Of a stretch of 55,247 nucleotides of DNA, positions 17,440 to 25,404 are shown piece by piece (position 1 is the stretch's first letter; the number at the start of each line of letters is the position of its first letter). The stretch comes from an uncultured Clostridia bacterium (lineage in GTDB: Bacteria > Bacillota > Limnochordia > Darwinibacteriales > DTU012), in the NCBI GenBank assembly GCA_900019385.1, contig FIZJ01000028.1, forward strand, positions 1 through 55,247. Reading direction: 5' to 3'. The notes beneath the pieces are model-generated. The model saw only the letters and a program-made list of their open reading frames with translations, searched no databases and had not been told where the DNA came from. The translations under genes and the position numbers were made by a program.

Positions 17440-17482
17440 AAAAAAGGGCCTCACTACTGTGATCAACTCATGGTAGTGAGGC
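17440..17482 (-). terminator. Terminator between galK and aroE
   Basis: On the minus strand GCCTCACTAC pairs perfectly with GTAGTGAGGC and is followed by CCTTTTTT. The stem includes the aroE stop. On the plus strand the hairpin lacks a T tract, so it serves aroE best. Confidence 0.85.
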
Positions 17483-18328
17483 TTCCACTGCTTGGTACAT
17501 CACATCCACCGGTGGAGTAATCCCCCACCAAAACTCCCACGCCTTCACTGCCTGCCAAACCAGCATTCCCACGCCGTTCTGGACGCGGCAGCCTTTTTTC
17601 TCGGCTGTTTCCAGGAACAATGTCCGTTTAGGGTTGTAGATAATGTCTATCACGAGGTGCCGCGGCAAAAGCAGTTCCGCCGCTATCGGCAGTTCCAGCT
17701 CAGCCGGATGGCCGGCTGCCGCCTCCTTGTTTTTTGCCATGCCCACCGAAGTTGTATTGATCACCACATCCACCCGGCCCATGATCGGCTCCAGGTTCTG
17801 CCGCTGCATGGGCACGACTGCCAGCCGCTCTGTGTCACCGCCCGCAAGGGCAAGCAGCGCCCGAGCCCGCTGTTCGGTCCGGTTGGTGATGTAAACCCGG
17901 CACTGCTCTGCCAAAAGTTGGGCGACAACTGCCCGGGCGGCTCCGCCCGCACCGACAACCAGCGCTGTTTTCCCGGAAAAATCATAACCCAACTCGTGTT
18001 TGGCTGCTGCGGCGAAGCCGGCTCCGTCGGTGCTGTGCCCAATAATCCGGCCGCCGGAAAAGGCGATGGTGTTCACCGATTGAATCGCCGCGGCTTCCGG
18101 CGTCAACTGATCGAGATACGGCAGGACCTGCTCTTTGAAGGGAATGGTCACGTTAAGCCCGGTAAAGCCCAACGCTTTGGCTCCATACACAGCCGGGCCC
18201 AGTTCTTCCGGTTCAACCAGGAACGCCAGATAGCGGCCTTCTTTGCCGGCTGCCTTGAGGGCGGCCTGATGCATGGCTGGAGACAACGAGTGGGCGATGG
18301 GGTTGCCGATCACTCCCAGAAGCTCCAT
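17468..18328 (-). CDS. aroE: Shikimate dehydrogenase
   Basis: A 286-residue NADP-dependent dehydrogenase that reduces 3-dehydroshikimate in aromatic amino acid synthesis. The substrate site GNPIAHSLSPAMHQAAL is at the N-terminus, followed by FTGLNVTIPFKEQVLPYLDQ with the catalytic lysine. The cofactor loop VVGAGGAARAVVAQLL is near residue 128. The last part DVVINTTSVGM and NGVGMLVWQAVKAWEFW are family hallmarks. The start codon overlaps the lonC stop in TAATG, so it is coupled to the lonC-rplI genes upstream. Confidence 0.95.
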   Translation of the reverse strand: MELLGVIGNPIAHSLSPAMHQAALKAAGKEGRYLAFLVEPEELGPAVYGAKALGFTGLNVTIPFKEQVLPYLDQLTPEAAAIQSVNTIAFSGGRIIGHSTDGAGFAAAAKHELGYDFSGKTALVVGAGGAARAVVAQLLAEQCRVYITNRTEQRARALLALAGGDTERLAVVPMQRQNLEPIMGRVDVVINTTSVGMAKNKEAAAGHPAELELPIAAELLLPRHLVIDIIYNPKRTLFLETAEKKGCRVQNGVGMLVWQAVKAWEFWWGITPPVDVMYQAVEASLP

Positions 18329-20259
18329 TATCCTACCTCACTTTCTCTCAGTGGGCTTGGAAAAAGTGAAGCCAACAACTCATGCACATCCGCCATCCCG
18401 ATCACCTCCAGGCCGTAATCGCGGCCGGATGTGCTCTCCAGGTTGTCTTTAGGGATGTAAACCCGGCGGATGCCTGCTCTTTTGGCACCGTAAAGTTTTT
18501 CCGGAATACCTCCCACAGGCTTGATCTTGCCCCGGATCGAAACTTCACCGGTGACTGCCACATCCTGAGGCAGAGGCACCTGCTTCACTGCGGAGTAAAT
18601 CGCCAGCAGAACCGCAGCCCCGGCCGAAGGCCCGTCGATATTGCCCCCGCCCACGACATTGACATGGATGTCATAGTCACTCAGTTCTTCGCCGGTCAGC
18701 ATCCTAAACACCGAAGCGGCGTTGAAGACACTGTCCTTGGCCATGCTTCCGGCAGTATCATTGAAGCGGACTACGCCCTTGCCCTTTTGCGCGGCCGGGA
18801 AAGCTGCCGCCTCGATTTCGATGACTGAGCCGAGAAACCCCGCCACTCCCAAGCCGAAGACTTGGCCAATCTCCGGCTGCGGCGATGCTTTGGTGTAATT
18901 CGTCGGTGTCAGCCGGGCCGCCTGAATTACAGACAGCAGATCGGCCTTTGTGATCTCGAGGTTGGCGGTATCGCCGTTCTGTTCATAATGGCGGAAGAGG
19001 GCGGCGCTGTAGGCATCCGCCAGAAGGCGCACTGCCTGCCTGCCTTCGATGGTGTATTGAGCAATCATGGCGCACAGTTGACGATCAAGCGCGATCCCCA
19101 AGCGCTGCGCCGCCGAGCTGACAATCAGCTCGATATCCCTTTCCGACAAAGGATCAAAAAAGATCTCGGCACAACGGGAGCGCAGTGCCGGGTTGATTTC
19201 GCTCGGGTCCTTGGTGGTGGCTCCGATCAGGATGAAATCGGCTGGCGCGCCATCAGTGAACAGTTTCCGGATCCATTTCGGCACCCTCGGATCATCTGGA
19301 TCAAAGTAGGCCGATTCAAAAGTCACCCGTTTGTCTTCGAGGACTTTCAGCAGCTTGTTTTGGAGCAGAGGATCCAACTCCCCAATTTCATCTATGAACA
19401 GCACACCTCCGTGGGCCTTGGTCACCAAACCCAGTTTTGGCTCTGGGATGGCTCCGTCCGCCAATTCACGCCTGGCGCCTTGATAGATCGGATCGTGCAC
19501 CGATCCCAACAGAGGATTTGTCACTTCCCGGGGATCCCAACGCAGAGTGGCCCCGTCAACCTCCACAAAGGGCGCTTCTTCGCCAAACGGAGTGTAAGGC
19601 CGGTTTTTGGCATAGTCCAAAGCCAGGCGCGCAGCTGTTGTCTTGCCCACCCCGGGCGGGCCGTAGATAATGATATGCTGGGGGAACGGAGAACTTAGTT
19701 TGGTTACCAGCGCCTTGAGAGCACTGCGCTGCCCCACGATCTGGGACAGCTTCACCGGCCGCATCAGTTCCATGGCGGAAGCAGCCAGCTTCTTCTGCTC
19801 CAGCATCTCCAACTGGGCGTATTTTTTCAGTGTTTGGGCATTGTCTGCTCCCAGTTCCTGCTTGAGCACTTCTGCCTGGATCTCCTGCAGGTATTCCTGG
19901 TGGCGTTTCTGCATCAAAGCGGCGACTTTGGCTTCCAGTTCTTTTTCCACTGTGTTCCTGGCAATGATGTGGGCGATGTTGTCTTCCAATTCCTGGATTA
20001 CCTGATCCAGATCCTCGCCTTCGTAATCCTGCTCAATGGTGGGATCCTCATAGACCAGCCGCTCCAAAGCCACCAGCCGTTCCGTCACTTGGGTGGAATC
20101 CATCAGCTGCAGAGCATCGAGCTTGCCGGCCTTGAGAATCAGCTGCTCCGAGCCATGCAGATCGCTTAAGAGTTCAAACAGGACTGTTATTTTGTGGTTG
20201 ATGCTGTGCAGATCAGCCGCAGGCCGATCCAGGCTCTTGTTTTTCGATTTCCCAAACAT
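18328..20259 (-). CDS. lonC: Spore-type Lon protease LonC
   Basis: A 643-residue Lon-family protease. The N-terminal 170 residues are helical and charged, with no classic Lon substrate domain. The AAA+ module has Walker A YGPPGVGKTTAARLALD near residue 200 and Walker B GGVLFIDEIGELD. The C-terminal protease domain has the Ser-Lys dyad in NIDGPSAGAAVLLAI and GKIKPVGGIPEKLYGAKRAG. This matches the LonC group of endospore formers, distinct from LonA and membrane-anchored LonB. The ATG at 20257-20259 follows AAGGAGATAAGC. It lies between rplI and aroE, in the place where Bacillus has dnaB (dnaC). Confidence 0.88.
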   Translation of the reverse strand: MFGKSKNKSLDRPAADLHSINHKITVLFELLSDLHGSEQLILKAGKLDALQLMDSTQVTERLVALERLVYEDPTIEQDYEGEDLDQVIQELEDNIAHIIARNTVEKELEAKVAALMQKRHQEYLQEIQAEVLKQELGADNAQTLKKYAQLEMLEQKKLAASAMELMRPVKLSQIVGQRSALKALVTKLSSPFPQHIIIYGPPGVGKTTAARLALDYAKNRPYTPFGEEAPFVEVDGATLRWDPREVTNPLLGSVHDPIYQGARRELADGAIPEPKLGLVTKAHGGVLFIDEIGELDPLLQNKLLKVLEDKRVTFESAYFDPDDPRVPKWIRKLFTDGAPADFILIGATTKDPSEINPALRSRCAEIFFDPLSERDIELIVSSAAQRLGIALDRQLCAMIAQYTIEGRQAVRLLADAYSAALFRHYEQNGDTANLEITKADLLSVIQAARLTPTNYTKASPQPEIGQVFGLGVAGFLGSVIEIEAAAFPAAQKGKGVVRFNDTAGSMAKDSVFNAASVFRMLTGEELSDYDIHVNVVGGGNIDGPSAGAAVLLAIYSAVKQVPLPQDVAVTGEVSIRGKIKPVGGIPEKLYGAKRAGIRRVYIPKDNLESTSGRDYGLEVIGMADVHELLASLFPSPLRESEVG

Positions 20260-20269
20260 GCTTATCTCC

Positions 20270-20716
20270 TTACCCTTCGGTGACTTGGACAATGATCTCT
20301 ACCTGTACTTGAGGATGAATCCTAATCTTGACCTGATGTTTGCCTACGCTTTTGATTGGCTCCTCCAGCTCGATTTTCCTCTTGTCAATTTCCACCTTGT
20401 ATTGCTTTTTCAACCGTTCGGCAATCTCCTGGCTGGTGATGGAACCAAACAGCTTGCCCGATTCCCCCACTTTGGTGGCTATCTGCAGTTTCTGCCCTTG
20501 AATCCTCGCCGCGACTTCTTGAGCTTCTTTCAATTCCCGCTCGCGCTTTTGCTTTTGCGATTCCTTCTCCAAATCCACCTGCTTGAGATTGCCGGCCGTG
20601 GCCGGAACTGCCAAACCTCTAGGCAGCAGGAAATTGCGGCCGTAGCCATCGGCTACTTTGACCACATCTCCTTTTTTACCCAAACCTTTCACATCTTGCT
20701 GAAGAATGACTTCCAT
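20270..20716 (-). CDS. rplI: 50S ribosomal protein L9
   Basis: A 148-residue L9 with the N-terminal rRNA-binding domain MEVILQQDVKGLGKKGDVVK, the long linker helix (KQKRERELKEAQEV) and a C-terminal domain (GKLFGSITSQEIAERL). L9 is a late-joining protein that spans the L1 stalk base. The ATG at 20714-20716 is the family start. It is one base from the stop codon of the DUF2232 gene and 10 bases from lonC, so it is cotranscribed with both. Confidence 0.96.
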   Translation of the reverse strand: MEVILQQDVKGLGKKGDVVKVADGYGRNFLLPRGLAVPATAGNLKQVDLEKESQKQKRERELKEAQEVAARIQGQKLQIATKVGESGKLFGSITSQEIAERLKKQYKVEIDKRKIELEEPIKSVGKHQVKIRIHPQVQVEIIVQVTEG

Positions 20717-20717
20717 G

Positions 20718-21668
20718 TTAATAACCCCCTCTACCTGCCTTATTAGGATTGCGAATGTCAAACCAGGTGTCCAAGACTCCCAGCATGGTGAGTATGTAGA
20801 AAACGAGGGAATACGCGGCAGCCAAAGCCAAAACCGTGATCAATACCCTCAGTGGTTTGCTGATCTGCGCCTGGTCCATGTAAAACCACATGATGGCCAA
20901 GCCTTGAACAAAGAAAGCCCCCGAAAAGAACAAATCCAGGTTAAGCACAGCGATCTGCAGGATCTGATTGGGAAAATAGGCAAGGATGATAGCCATCGCT
21001 TTGTCGAGAATAAAGCCCCACACGAAATACCAGGGCAGCTTCCAGTGGATGAACCGGGGAATACGCGGCAGCGATGCGCCGAAGCGCTTAAGTGCTATGT
21101 TCAGCCCAAACAGGCAAACCACTGTCTCAATCAGGCTGTACAATAGAACTGCCAAAGGCAGCAGCATCCTGGCGAATGCAGGCATGTTGGCGGCTAATTC
21201 TTTGAGTGGAACTGCCAGCTCTTGGGGCAGTTCTTGGTGATCCAAGAAATCCAGCCAGGTCTGGCCAACTCTTTCCCATAATACTGTAATTTCTTCGATA
21301 AAGCTATAGCCTGATAGCAGGGAAAACGTAATCACGCGCAAAACGAAAGCCAAGACCGACGCCCCGACACCAATGGCAAAAACACGAGGAAGACTGAACT
21401 TTTCTTTGACAGCCAGCCCGAGGGCGATTCCCAATAAACCGGTTATCATTACACCTATGCCTACAATGGGGGATGCCATGACAAGGGAAACAACGGCTGC
21501 TGAGACGAACGAAACAGCCATCCCGGCTTTCAAACCATGCCGGTAGACCATTACAGCGAGCGGGATTGGTATCAGCGGATCGAGAAGGCCGGATGCAAAG
21601 TCTAGGCAGCCTAACAGGACAATGATGACGGCCGACATCGCTCCTTCAGTTACTGCACGAGTTTTCAA
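20718..21668 (-). CDS. DUF2232 membrane protein, YybS-like
   Basis: A 316-residue integral membrane protein of the DUF2232 (YybS) family with about eight hydrophobic segments. The start is uncertain: the TTG at 21666-21668 gives MKTRAVTEGAMSAVIIVLL, the typical N-terminus of this family, with GGTGAAGG upstream; an ATG at 21693-21695 lacks a ribosome binding site. YybS-type proteins lie beside rplI and rpsR in many Firmicutes; the function is unknown, and the fold resembles energy-coupling-factor S components. The c-di-AMP phosphodiesterase gene gdpP (yybT), which usually follows, is absent here. Confidence 0.8.
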   Translation of the reverse strand: MKTRAVTEGAMSAVIIVLLGCLDFASGLLDPLIPIPLAVMVYRHGLKAGMAVSFVSAAVVSLVMASPIVGIGVMITGLLGIALGLAVKEKFSLPRVFAIGVGASVLAFVLRVITFSLLSGYSFIEEITVLWERVGQTWLDFLDHQELPQELAVPLKELAANMPAFARMLLPLAVLLYSLIETVVCLFGLNIALKRFGASLPRIPRFIHWKLPWYFVWGFILDKAMAIILAYFPNQILQIAVLNLDLFFSGAFFVQGLAIMWFYMDQAQISKPLRVLITVLALAAAYSLVFYILTMLGVLDTWFDIRNPNKAGRGGY

Positions 21669-21751
21669 AGAACCTTCACCGTCCCAAGCAATCATGACTG
21701 ATACTGTACTTCTGCATCCAGTAGTAGAGTCCTGCCGCTGCCGAGCGCGGT

Positions 21752-21779
21752 AAAAAAAGGAGCAGCTGTGCTGCTCCTT
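21752..21779 (-). terminator. Terminator after rpsR
   Basis: On the minus strand AAGGAGCAGC and GCTGCTCCTT form a perfect 10-bp stem with a three-base loop followed by seven T residues. It separates the rpsF-ssb-rpsR operon from the DUF2232 gene. Confidence 0.92.
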
Positions 21780-21793
21780 CCTCTCTTCTGTGC

Positions 21794-22024
21794 TTACTCC
21801 ACCGTATACGGCATCAGTGCCATTTGCCGGGCGCGCTTGATTGCGCATGTCAGCTGCCGCTGATGAATCGCGCAGTTTCCGGAAATCCGGCGGGGTATGA
21901 TTTTACCCCGTTCCGTGACATACTTGCGCAGCCGGCCGACGTCTTTGTAGTCTACTTGCTCAATTTTATCGACGCAAAAGGCACATATCTTCTTCTTGCC
22001 TTTACGGCCTTTTTCTCTTGCCAT
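21794..22024 (-). CDS. rpsR: 30S ribosomal protein S18
   Basis: A 76-residue S18, recognised by [20 protein letters not shown] and by the C-terminal [20 protein letters not shown]. It has a CAFC pair near residue 14, the metal-type N-terminus found in part of the family. S18 binds S6 on the 30S platform, and it closes the conserved rpsF-ssb-rpsR operon. A strong terminator follows. Confidence 0.97.
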   Translation of the reverse strand: MAREKGRKGKKKICAFCVDKIEQVDYKDVGRLRKYVTERGKIIPRRISGNCAIHQRQLTCAIKRARQMALMPYTVE

Positions 22025-22049
22025 CTACCTACCCTCCAAGTCTGCTTGA

Positions 22050-22427
22050 TTAGAATGGGACATCATCGAATCCTGATTCGGGCAGGTCGGTTGTTTCCCG
22101 CTCGCGGTTCGGCCAATCCAGGAACTGTACCTGATCGGCAACTACTTCCGCGGCTTTACGGCGGATGCCGTCACGATCATCATAGGAACGGATCTGCAGC
22201 CTCCCTTCAACAGCAACCAAACGGCCTTTGTTGAGGTGGTTGGCACAAGTTTCAGCAAGCTTGCGCCAGGTGACTATGTCGATGAAATCCGTTTCCCTTT
22301 CTCCGTTCTGCGAGGTGAACGATCGATCGACAGCGATTGTGAAAGATGTGACCGCGACTCCGCTTTGGGTGTAGCGGAGCTGAGGATCCGCGACCAACCG
22401 CCCAATAAGGATTACACGATTCAACAC
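22050..22427 (-). CDS. ssb: Single-stranded DNA-binding protein
   Basis: A 125-residue SSB with the OB-fold start MLNRVILIGRLVADPQLRYT, the core DFIDIVTWRKLAETCANHL and the acidic C-terminal tip SGFDDVPF that recruits replication and repair proteins. The glycine/glutamine linker is short, so the protein is smaller than the 160-170 residues common in the family. It lies between rpsF and rpsR, 18 bases from the rpsF stop. Confidence 0.96.
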   Translation of the reverse strand: MLNRVILIGRLVADPQLRYTQSGVAVTSFTIAVDRSFTSQNGERETDFIDIVTWRKLAETCANHLNKGRLVAVEGRLQIRSYDDRDGIRRKAAEVVADQVQFLDWPNRERETTDLPESGFDDVPF

Positions 22428-22445
22428 CGTTGATCACTCCTTTGC

Positions 22446-22736
22446 TCATTCATGATCTTTACGAACGAGCAGAAAACGAAGTACTTCTTCGGTAATCTTC
22501 AGCACACGATCGACTTCAGTTGTCGCTTCGTTATCTGCTTTGAAGCGGATTACCACATAGAAGCCTTCGGTGTAATCTTTTACCTCATAGGCGAGCTTGC
22601 GCTTACCCCACCGGTCAATATTTTCGATTTCACCGTTGCGTGATGTCACGATGTCTGTCGTTTTCTGAATCACAGCCTCAAGCGCTTCTTCTTCCAGCTC
22701 TGGGTTAAGCAGCAGCATCAATTCGTAGGCACGCAC
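22446..22736 (-). CDS. rpsF: 30S ribosomal protein S6
   Basis: A 96-residue S6: YELMLLLNPELEEEALEAVI at the start and GEIENIDRWGKRKLAYEVKD in the middle are hallmarks. It forms a heterodimer with S18 on the 30S platform. The GTG at 22734-22736 was chosen because GGAGGTGA lies seven bases upstream and the family begins here (VRAYELM). It is the first gene of the operon, with a good promoter 65 bases upstream. Confidence 0.96.
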   Translation of the reverse strand: MRAYELMLLLNPELEEEALEAVIQKTTDIVTSRNGEIENIDRWGKRKLAYEVKDYTEGFYVVIRFKADNEATTEVDRVLKITEEVLRFLLVRKDHE

Positions 22737-22800
22737 CGTCGGCTCACCTCCTCCCTCTGGACTAGCGGCCCCGGTCCACACCCGGGGCAGGGCATGCTTT

Positions 22801-22830
22801 ATTATACCACTATGAATTCGGAGAAGTCAA
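22801..22830 (-). promoter_or_regulatory. Sigma-A promoter of rpsF-ssb-rpsR
   Basis: On the minus strand TTGACT (22825-22830), an 18-base spacer and TATAAT (22801-22806). The -35 hexamer overlaps the ychF stop codon. Confidence 0.8.
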
Positions 22831-23912
22831 ACATTGAAATGAAACAAAACCACATCGCCGTCCTGGACCGCATATTCCTTGCCTTCGAGCCTCACGGCGC
22901 CCTGTTCTTTCGCTTTGGCGAACGAGCCGCAGGCAATCAGCTTGTCCGCCGCCACGACCTCTGCCTTGATGAACCCCCGTTCCATGTCTGAATGCACCTT
23001 TCCTGCTGCTTGAGGGGCCAATGTTCCACGAGGAACCAACCACGAACGGGTCTCGACGCCTTTGATCGTGTAGAATGTGACCAAGTCCAGCAGCCGGTAC
23101 CCGGCCTTGATAATCCGGTACAACCCCGCTTCTTCCAGGCCGAATTCCTGGTAGTATTCCCGGGCTTCTTCAGGATCGAGCTTGGCCAACTCCGCTTCCA
23201 CAGAAGCGCAGAGCAGGATCACCTCAAAGCCTCTGGCGGCCGCTTTGGCTTTGATCGTATCCAACCCCTTGATCTGGCTGGGATCAAACATTTGATCCTC
23301 GTCCACATTGATCACGTACACCACCGGTTTGGTGGACAGCAGCCGCAGATCTGGAGGGAACTTTTCTGGCTTGAGGGCTTCCGGCCGGCCGTTGTTCAGG
23401 AGGTCGTAGGCTTCTTCGAGCACAGTCAGCTGCTCCCGGTACTTTTTGTCACCGGTTTTCAGCAGGCGGCTGGTCTTATCCATCCTGTTCTCAAGCGTCT
23501 GCAGATCAGCCAGCGCCAGCTCTGTTTCCACGATTTCCAAATCCCTCAAGGGATCCACGTCCCCTTCAACAGAACTCACATTGGGATCCCTGAACGCCCG
23601 GATCAGGTGGACCACGGCGTCGACTTCGCGGATCTGGGCCAGGAACTGGTTCCCCAATCCTTCTCCTTTGCTTGCGCCCCGAACCAGGCCGGCAATGTCC
23701 ACAAATTTTATTACTGATCCGGTCACTTTTTCCGGACGTACTATCTCGGCCACTGCCATAAGCCGCTGATCCGGGATCATCACCACGCCCACATTAGGCT
23801 CGATGGTGCAGAACGGGTAGTTGAGCGCCGGCACTTCGGCTTGTGTCAGAGCGTTGAACAGTGTCGATTTACCCACGTTTGCCAAACCCACGATTCCGAT
23901 TTCCATGGCCAA
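22827..23912 (-). CDS. ychF: Redox-regulated ATPase YchF
   Basis: About 361 residues, of the Obg-related YchF/OLA1 family, which hydrolyses ATP in preference to GTP and binds ribosomes. G1 is GIVGLANVGKSTLFNALT, followed by NYPFCTIEPNVGVV, the G3 region FVDIAGLVRGASKGEGLGN, a coiled-coil helical insert and a C-terminal TGS domain (VTFYTIKGVETRSWLVPRG). The start is a TTG at 23910-23912 (M-A-M-E-I-G) with GGAGAGG nine bases upstream; the ATG two codons later is the alternative. The stop overlaps the promoter of rpsF. Confidence 0.94.
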   Translation of the reverse strand: MAMEIGIVGLANVGKSTLFNALTQAEVPALNYPFCTIEPNVGVVMIPDQRLMAVAEIVRPEKVTGSVIKFVDIAGLVRGASKGEGLGNQFLAQIREVDAVVHLIRAFRDPNVSSVEGDVDPLRDLEIVETELALADLQTLENRMDKTSRLLKTGDKKYREQLTVLEEAYDLLNNGRPEALKPEKFPPDLRLLSTKPVVYVINVDEDQMFDPSQIKGLDTIKAKAAARGFEVILLCASVEAELAKLDPEEAREYYQEFGLEEAGLYRIIKAGYRLLDLVTFYTIKGVETRSWLVPRGTLAPQAAGKVHSDMERGFIKAEVVAADKLIACGSFAKAKEQGAVRLEGKEYAVQDGDVVLFHFNV

Positions 23913-23936
23913 GAAACCCAACCTCTCCTGTGGAAT

Positions 23937-25013
23937 TTATCCGAAGATATCGGCGAGAATCGCCTCCTTCACCTGTTCCAGTCTGCTGTAATCCATGTTC
24001 GGAATGTATTTCTGCTCCAATTCGTCATGGATTGCTTTAGCCCTGCGCAGCTGTTTCAAAGCCAGGTTGATCAGTTCGTCAAAAAGTACAAAATCCTTGT
24101 GCAGCGTGAATTGATACGCGCTTCTGCCGGCTTGATCCAGGCACTCGTTGAGATTAATGATCCGAGCCCCGTTCCATTCGTAGATATGAGGAGGATGGCA
24201 GGAGACCACCGCTGTGCCGAGCTGCGGCAAGGCCACATGATCCAAGCGCTCTGGATTGAGCGGGCACGGATAGGCTTCCACATCGTAGCCTTTGTCCACA
24301 GCATAGCCTACGATCCGCTCCAGGATCAAGTCTCTACCCGTGCCTGGTTCTCCTTTGAGAATATATTGGGCCTGAAAATCTTCCATAATGCTGTGCAGCT
24401 CGTTGACCTGCCCTTGAGGAGTATAGGCCGATGCGAACAGTTTGCGCACGCTTCCCCTGTGCCCGGGATGGGCGCGGTTGGAGAATATGGAATCGATCAA
24501 CTCGTTGGCGATGCTGTTGACCCGGTCCCAGTCAGTGCAGCCGCTGTTGATTTCATACATGTCCTCGTGGAGTTCCCAGGCGGCCTTCAGATAGTGGTAT
24601 GCCCGCCGGTAGCAGTCTTGGTTCTGATTGGTCAGTTCCACGATTGCGTCCCGCTGAGTGCCGAGCCGCCGTTGATCCCAGAAATCACCTAGGTTGATCA
24701 CCAGTTCGACACATCCGGGATACTGGGGATCAATAATGTGGGGCGCTGTGCCGTCCACAACAGCCGATTTCAATGCGGGAACAGCGACTGCGTCAAGGGA
24801 ATCAATATCCGAAGCGCAGTGAAATTGGTCCAGATCATAGCCCAAAGCCTTCGCTTCAGCGGCTATTGAGGCCATCAAGGTCGACTTTCCCGTTCCGGGG
24901 CCGCCCTTGAGGATGTAGATCCGGTTGGCCCGGCCGCAGACAATGTTGTCAAAAAGGGAGTAGAATCCCAGTGGAGTGCAGCCCCCTGCGAAAAACTTGC
25001 GTACTTTTGGCAT
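23937..25013 (-). CDS. Tandem P-loop ATPase of the PRK06851 type
   Basis: A 358-residue protein with two similar halves, each with a P-loop. The first, RIYILKGGPGTGKSTLMASI, is near residue 33 and intact. The second, QYILKGEPGTGRDLILERI, is near residue 225 and lacks the usual Lys-Ser/Thr of Walker A. Each half also has a Cys-rich strand (DQFHCASDIDSLD and EAYPCPLNPERLD) and a proline-rich segment (IIDPQYPGCVELVI, SCHPPHIYE). The architecture matches a widespread Firmicutes family of unknown function. AAAGGAGATACTTCTC precedes the ATG at 25011-25013. A role in sporulation is possible, but unproven. Confidence 0.75.
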   Translation of the reverse strand: MPKVRKFFAGGCTPLGFYSLFDNIVCGRANRIYILKGGPGTGKSTLMASIAAEAKALGYDLDQFHCASDIDSLDAVAVPALKSAVVDGTAPHIIDPQYPGCVELVINLGDFWDQRRLGTQRDAIVELTNQNQDCYRRAYHYLKAAWELHEDMYEINSGCTDWDRVNSIANELIDSIFSNRAHPGHRGSVRKLFASAYTPQGQVNELHSIMEDFQAQYILKGEPGTGRDLILERIVGYAVDKGYDVEAYPCPLNPERLDHVALPQLGTAVVSCHPPHIYEWNGARIINLNECLDQAGRSAYQFTLHKDFVLFDELINLALKQLRRAKAIHDELEQKYIPNMDYSRLEQVKEAILADIFG

Positions 25014-25078
25014 GAGAAGTATCTCCTTTCGCAAACGATCACACAGTAGTATATGCGATCCGGGGGCGAGAGTGCAGT

Positions 25079-25264
25079 CTAATCCGCCGCTTGAGACGTC
25101 ACCTCTTTGACTTGTTTTTCCAATTTGACTCTTGGGATGAGAATCACCCGCTCGCATGTGAGGCACTTCAAACGCATATCCACCCCCGCTTTCAGCACTT
25201 CCCACCGGTCACCGCCGCAGGGGTGTTTCTTGCGCAGGCGTAAGATGTCTCCTACGTTGTACAT
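25079..25264 (-). CDS. DUF951 domain protein
   Basis: A 61-residue protein of the DUF951 family: MYNVGDILRLRKKHPCGGDR followed by WEVLKAGVDMRLKCLTCERV. The three conserved cysteines and the CGG-W-V core suggest a small metal- or nucleic-acid-binding fold; no function is known. The ATG at 25262-25264 follows AGGGAGGGATTAAG. In many Firmicutes this gene lies near ychF and rpsF, as it does here. A good sigma-A promoter lies upstream. Confidence 0.88.
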   Translation of the reverse strand: MYNVGDILRLRKKHPCGGDRWEVLKAGVDMRLKCLTCERVILIPRVKLEKQVKEVTSQAAD

Positions 25265-25282
25265 CTTAATCCCTCCCTGATC

Positions 25283-25311
25283 ATTATAGCTCATTGAACT
25301 CGGGGATTCAA
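25283..25311 (-). promoter_or_regulatory. Sigma-A promoter of the DUF951 gene
   Basis: On the minus strand TTGAAT (25306-25311), a 17-base spacer and TATAAT (25283-25288), ending 19 bases upstream of the start codon. Confidence 0.75.
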
Positions 25312-25404
25312 AAAATATGATCCTGTACTGGCAGGTTTTTGCCCGGTGATCACGAATAGTGTAACAACAAACTCAAATTCGCTTAGAGAGAGGAAGATGT
25401 TTGA

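Noticed and set aside
17955-17975. Noc-like TTTTCCCGGAAAAA in aroE
   Set aside because: Only about 11 of 14 matches, and no symmetry around the CCGG centre at the right spacing.
23015-23036. parS-like TGTTCCACGAGGAACC inside ychF
   Set aside because: Differs from the palindrome in the central base pair and at the end, and the core CACGTG is broken. It is explained by the conserved residues LVPRGT.
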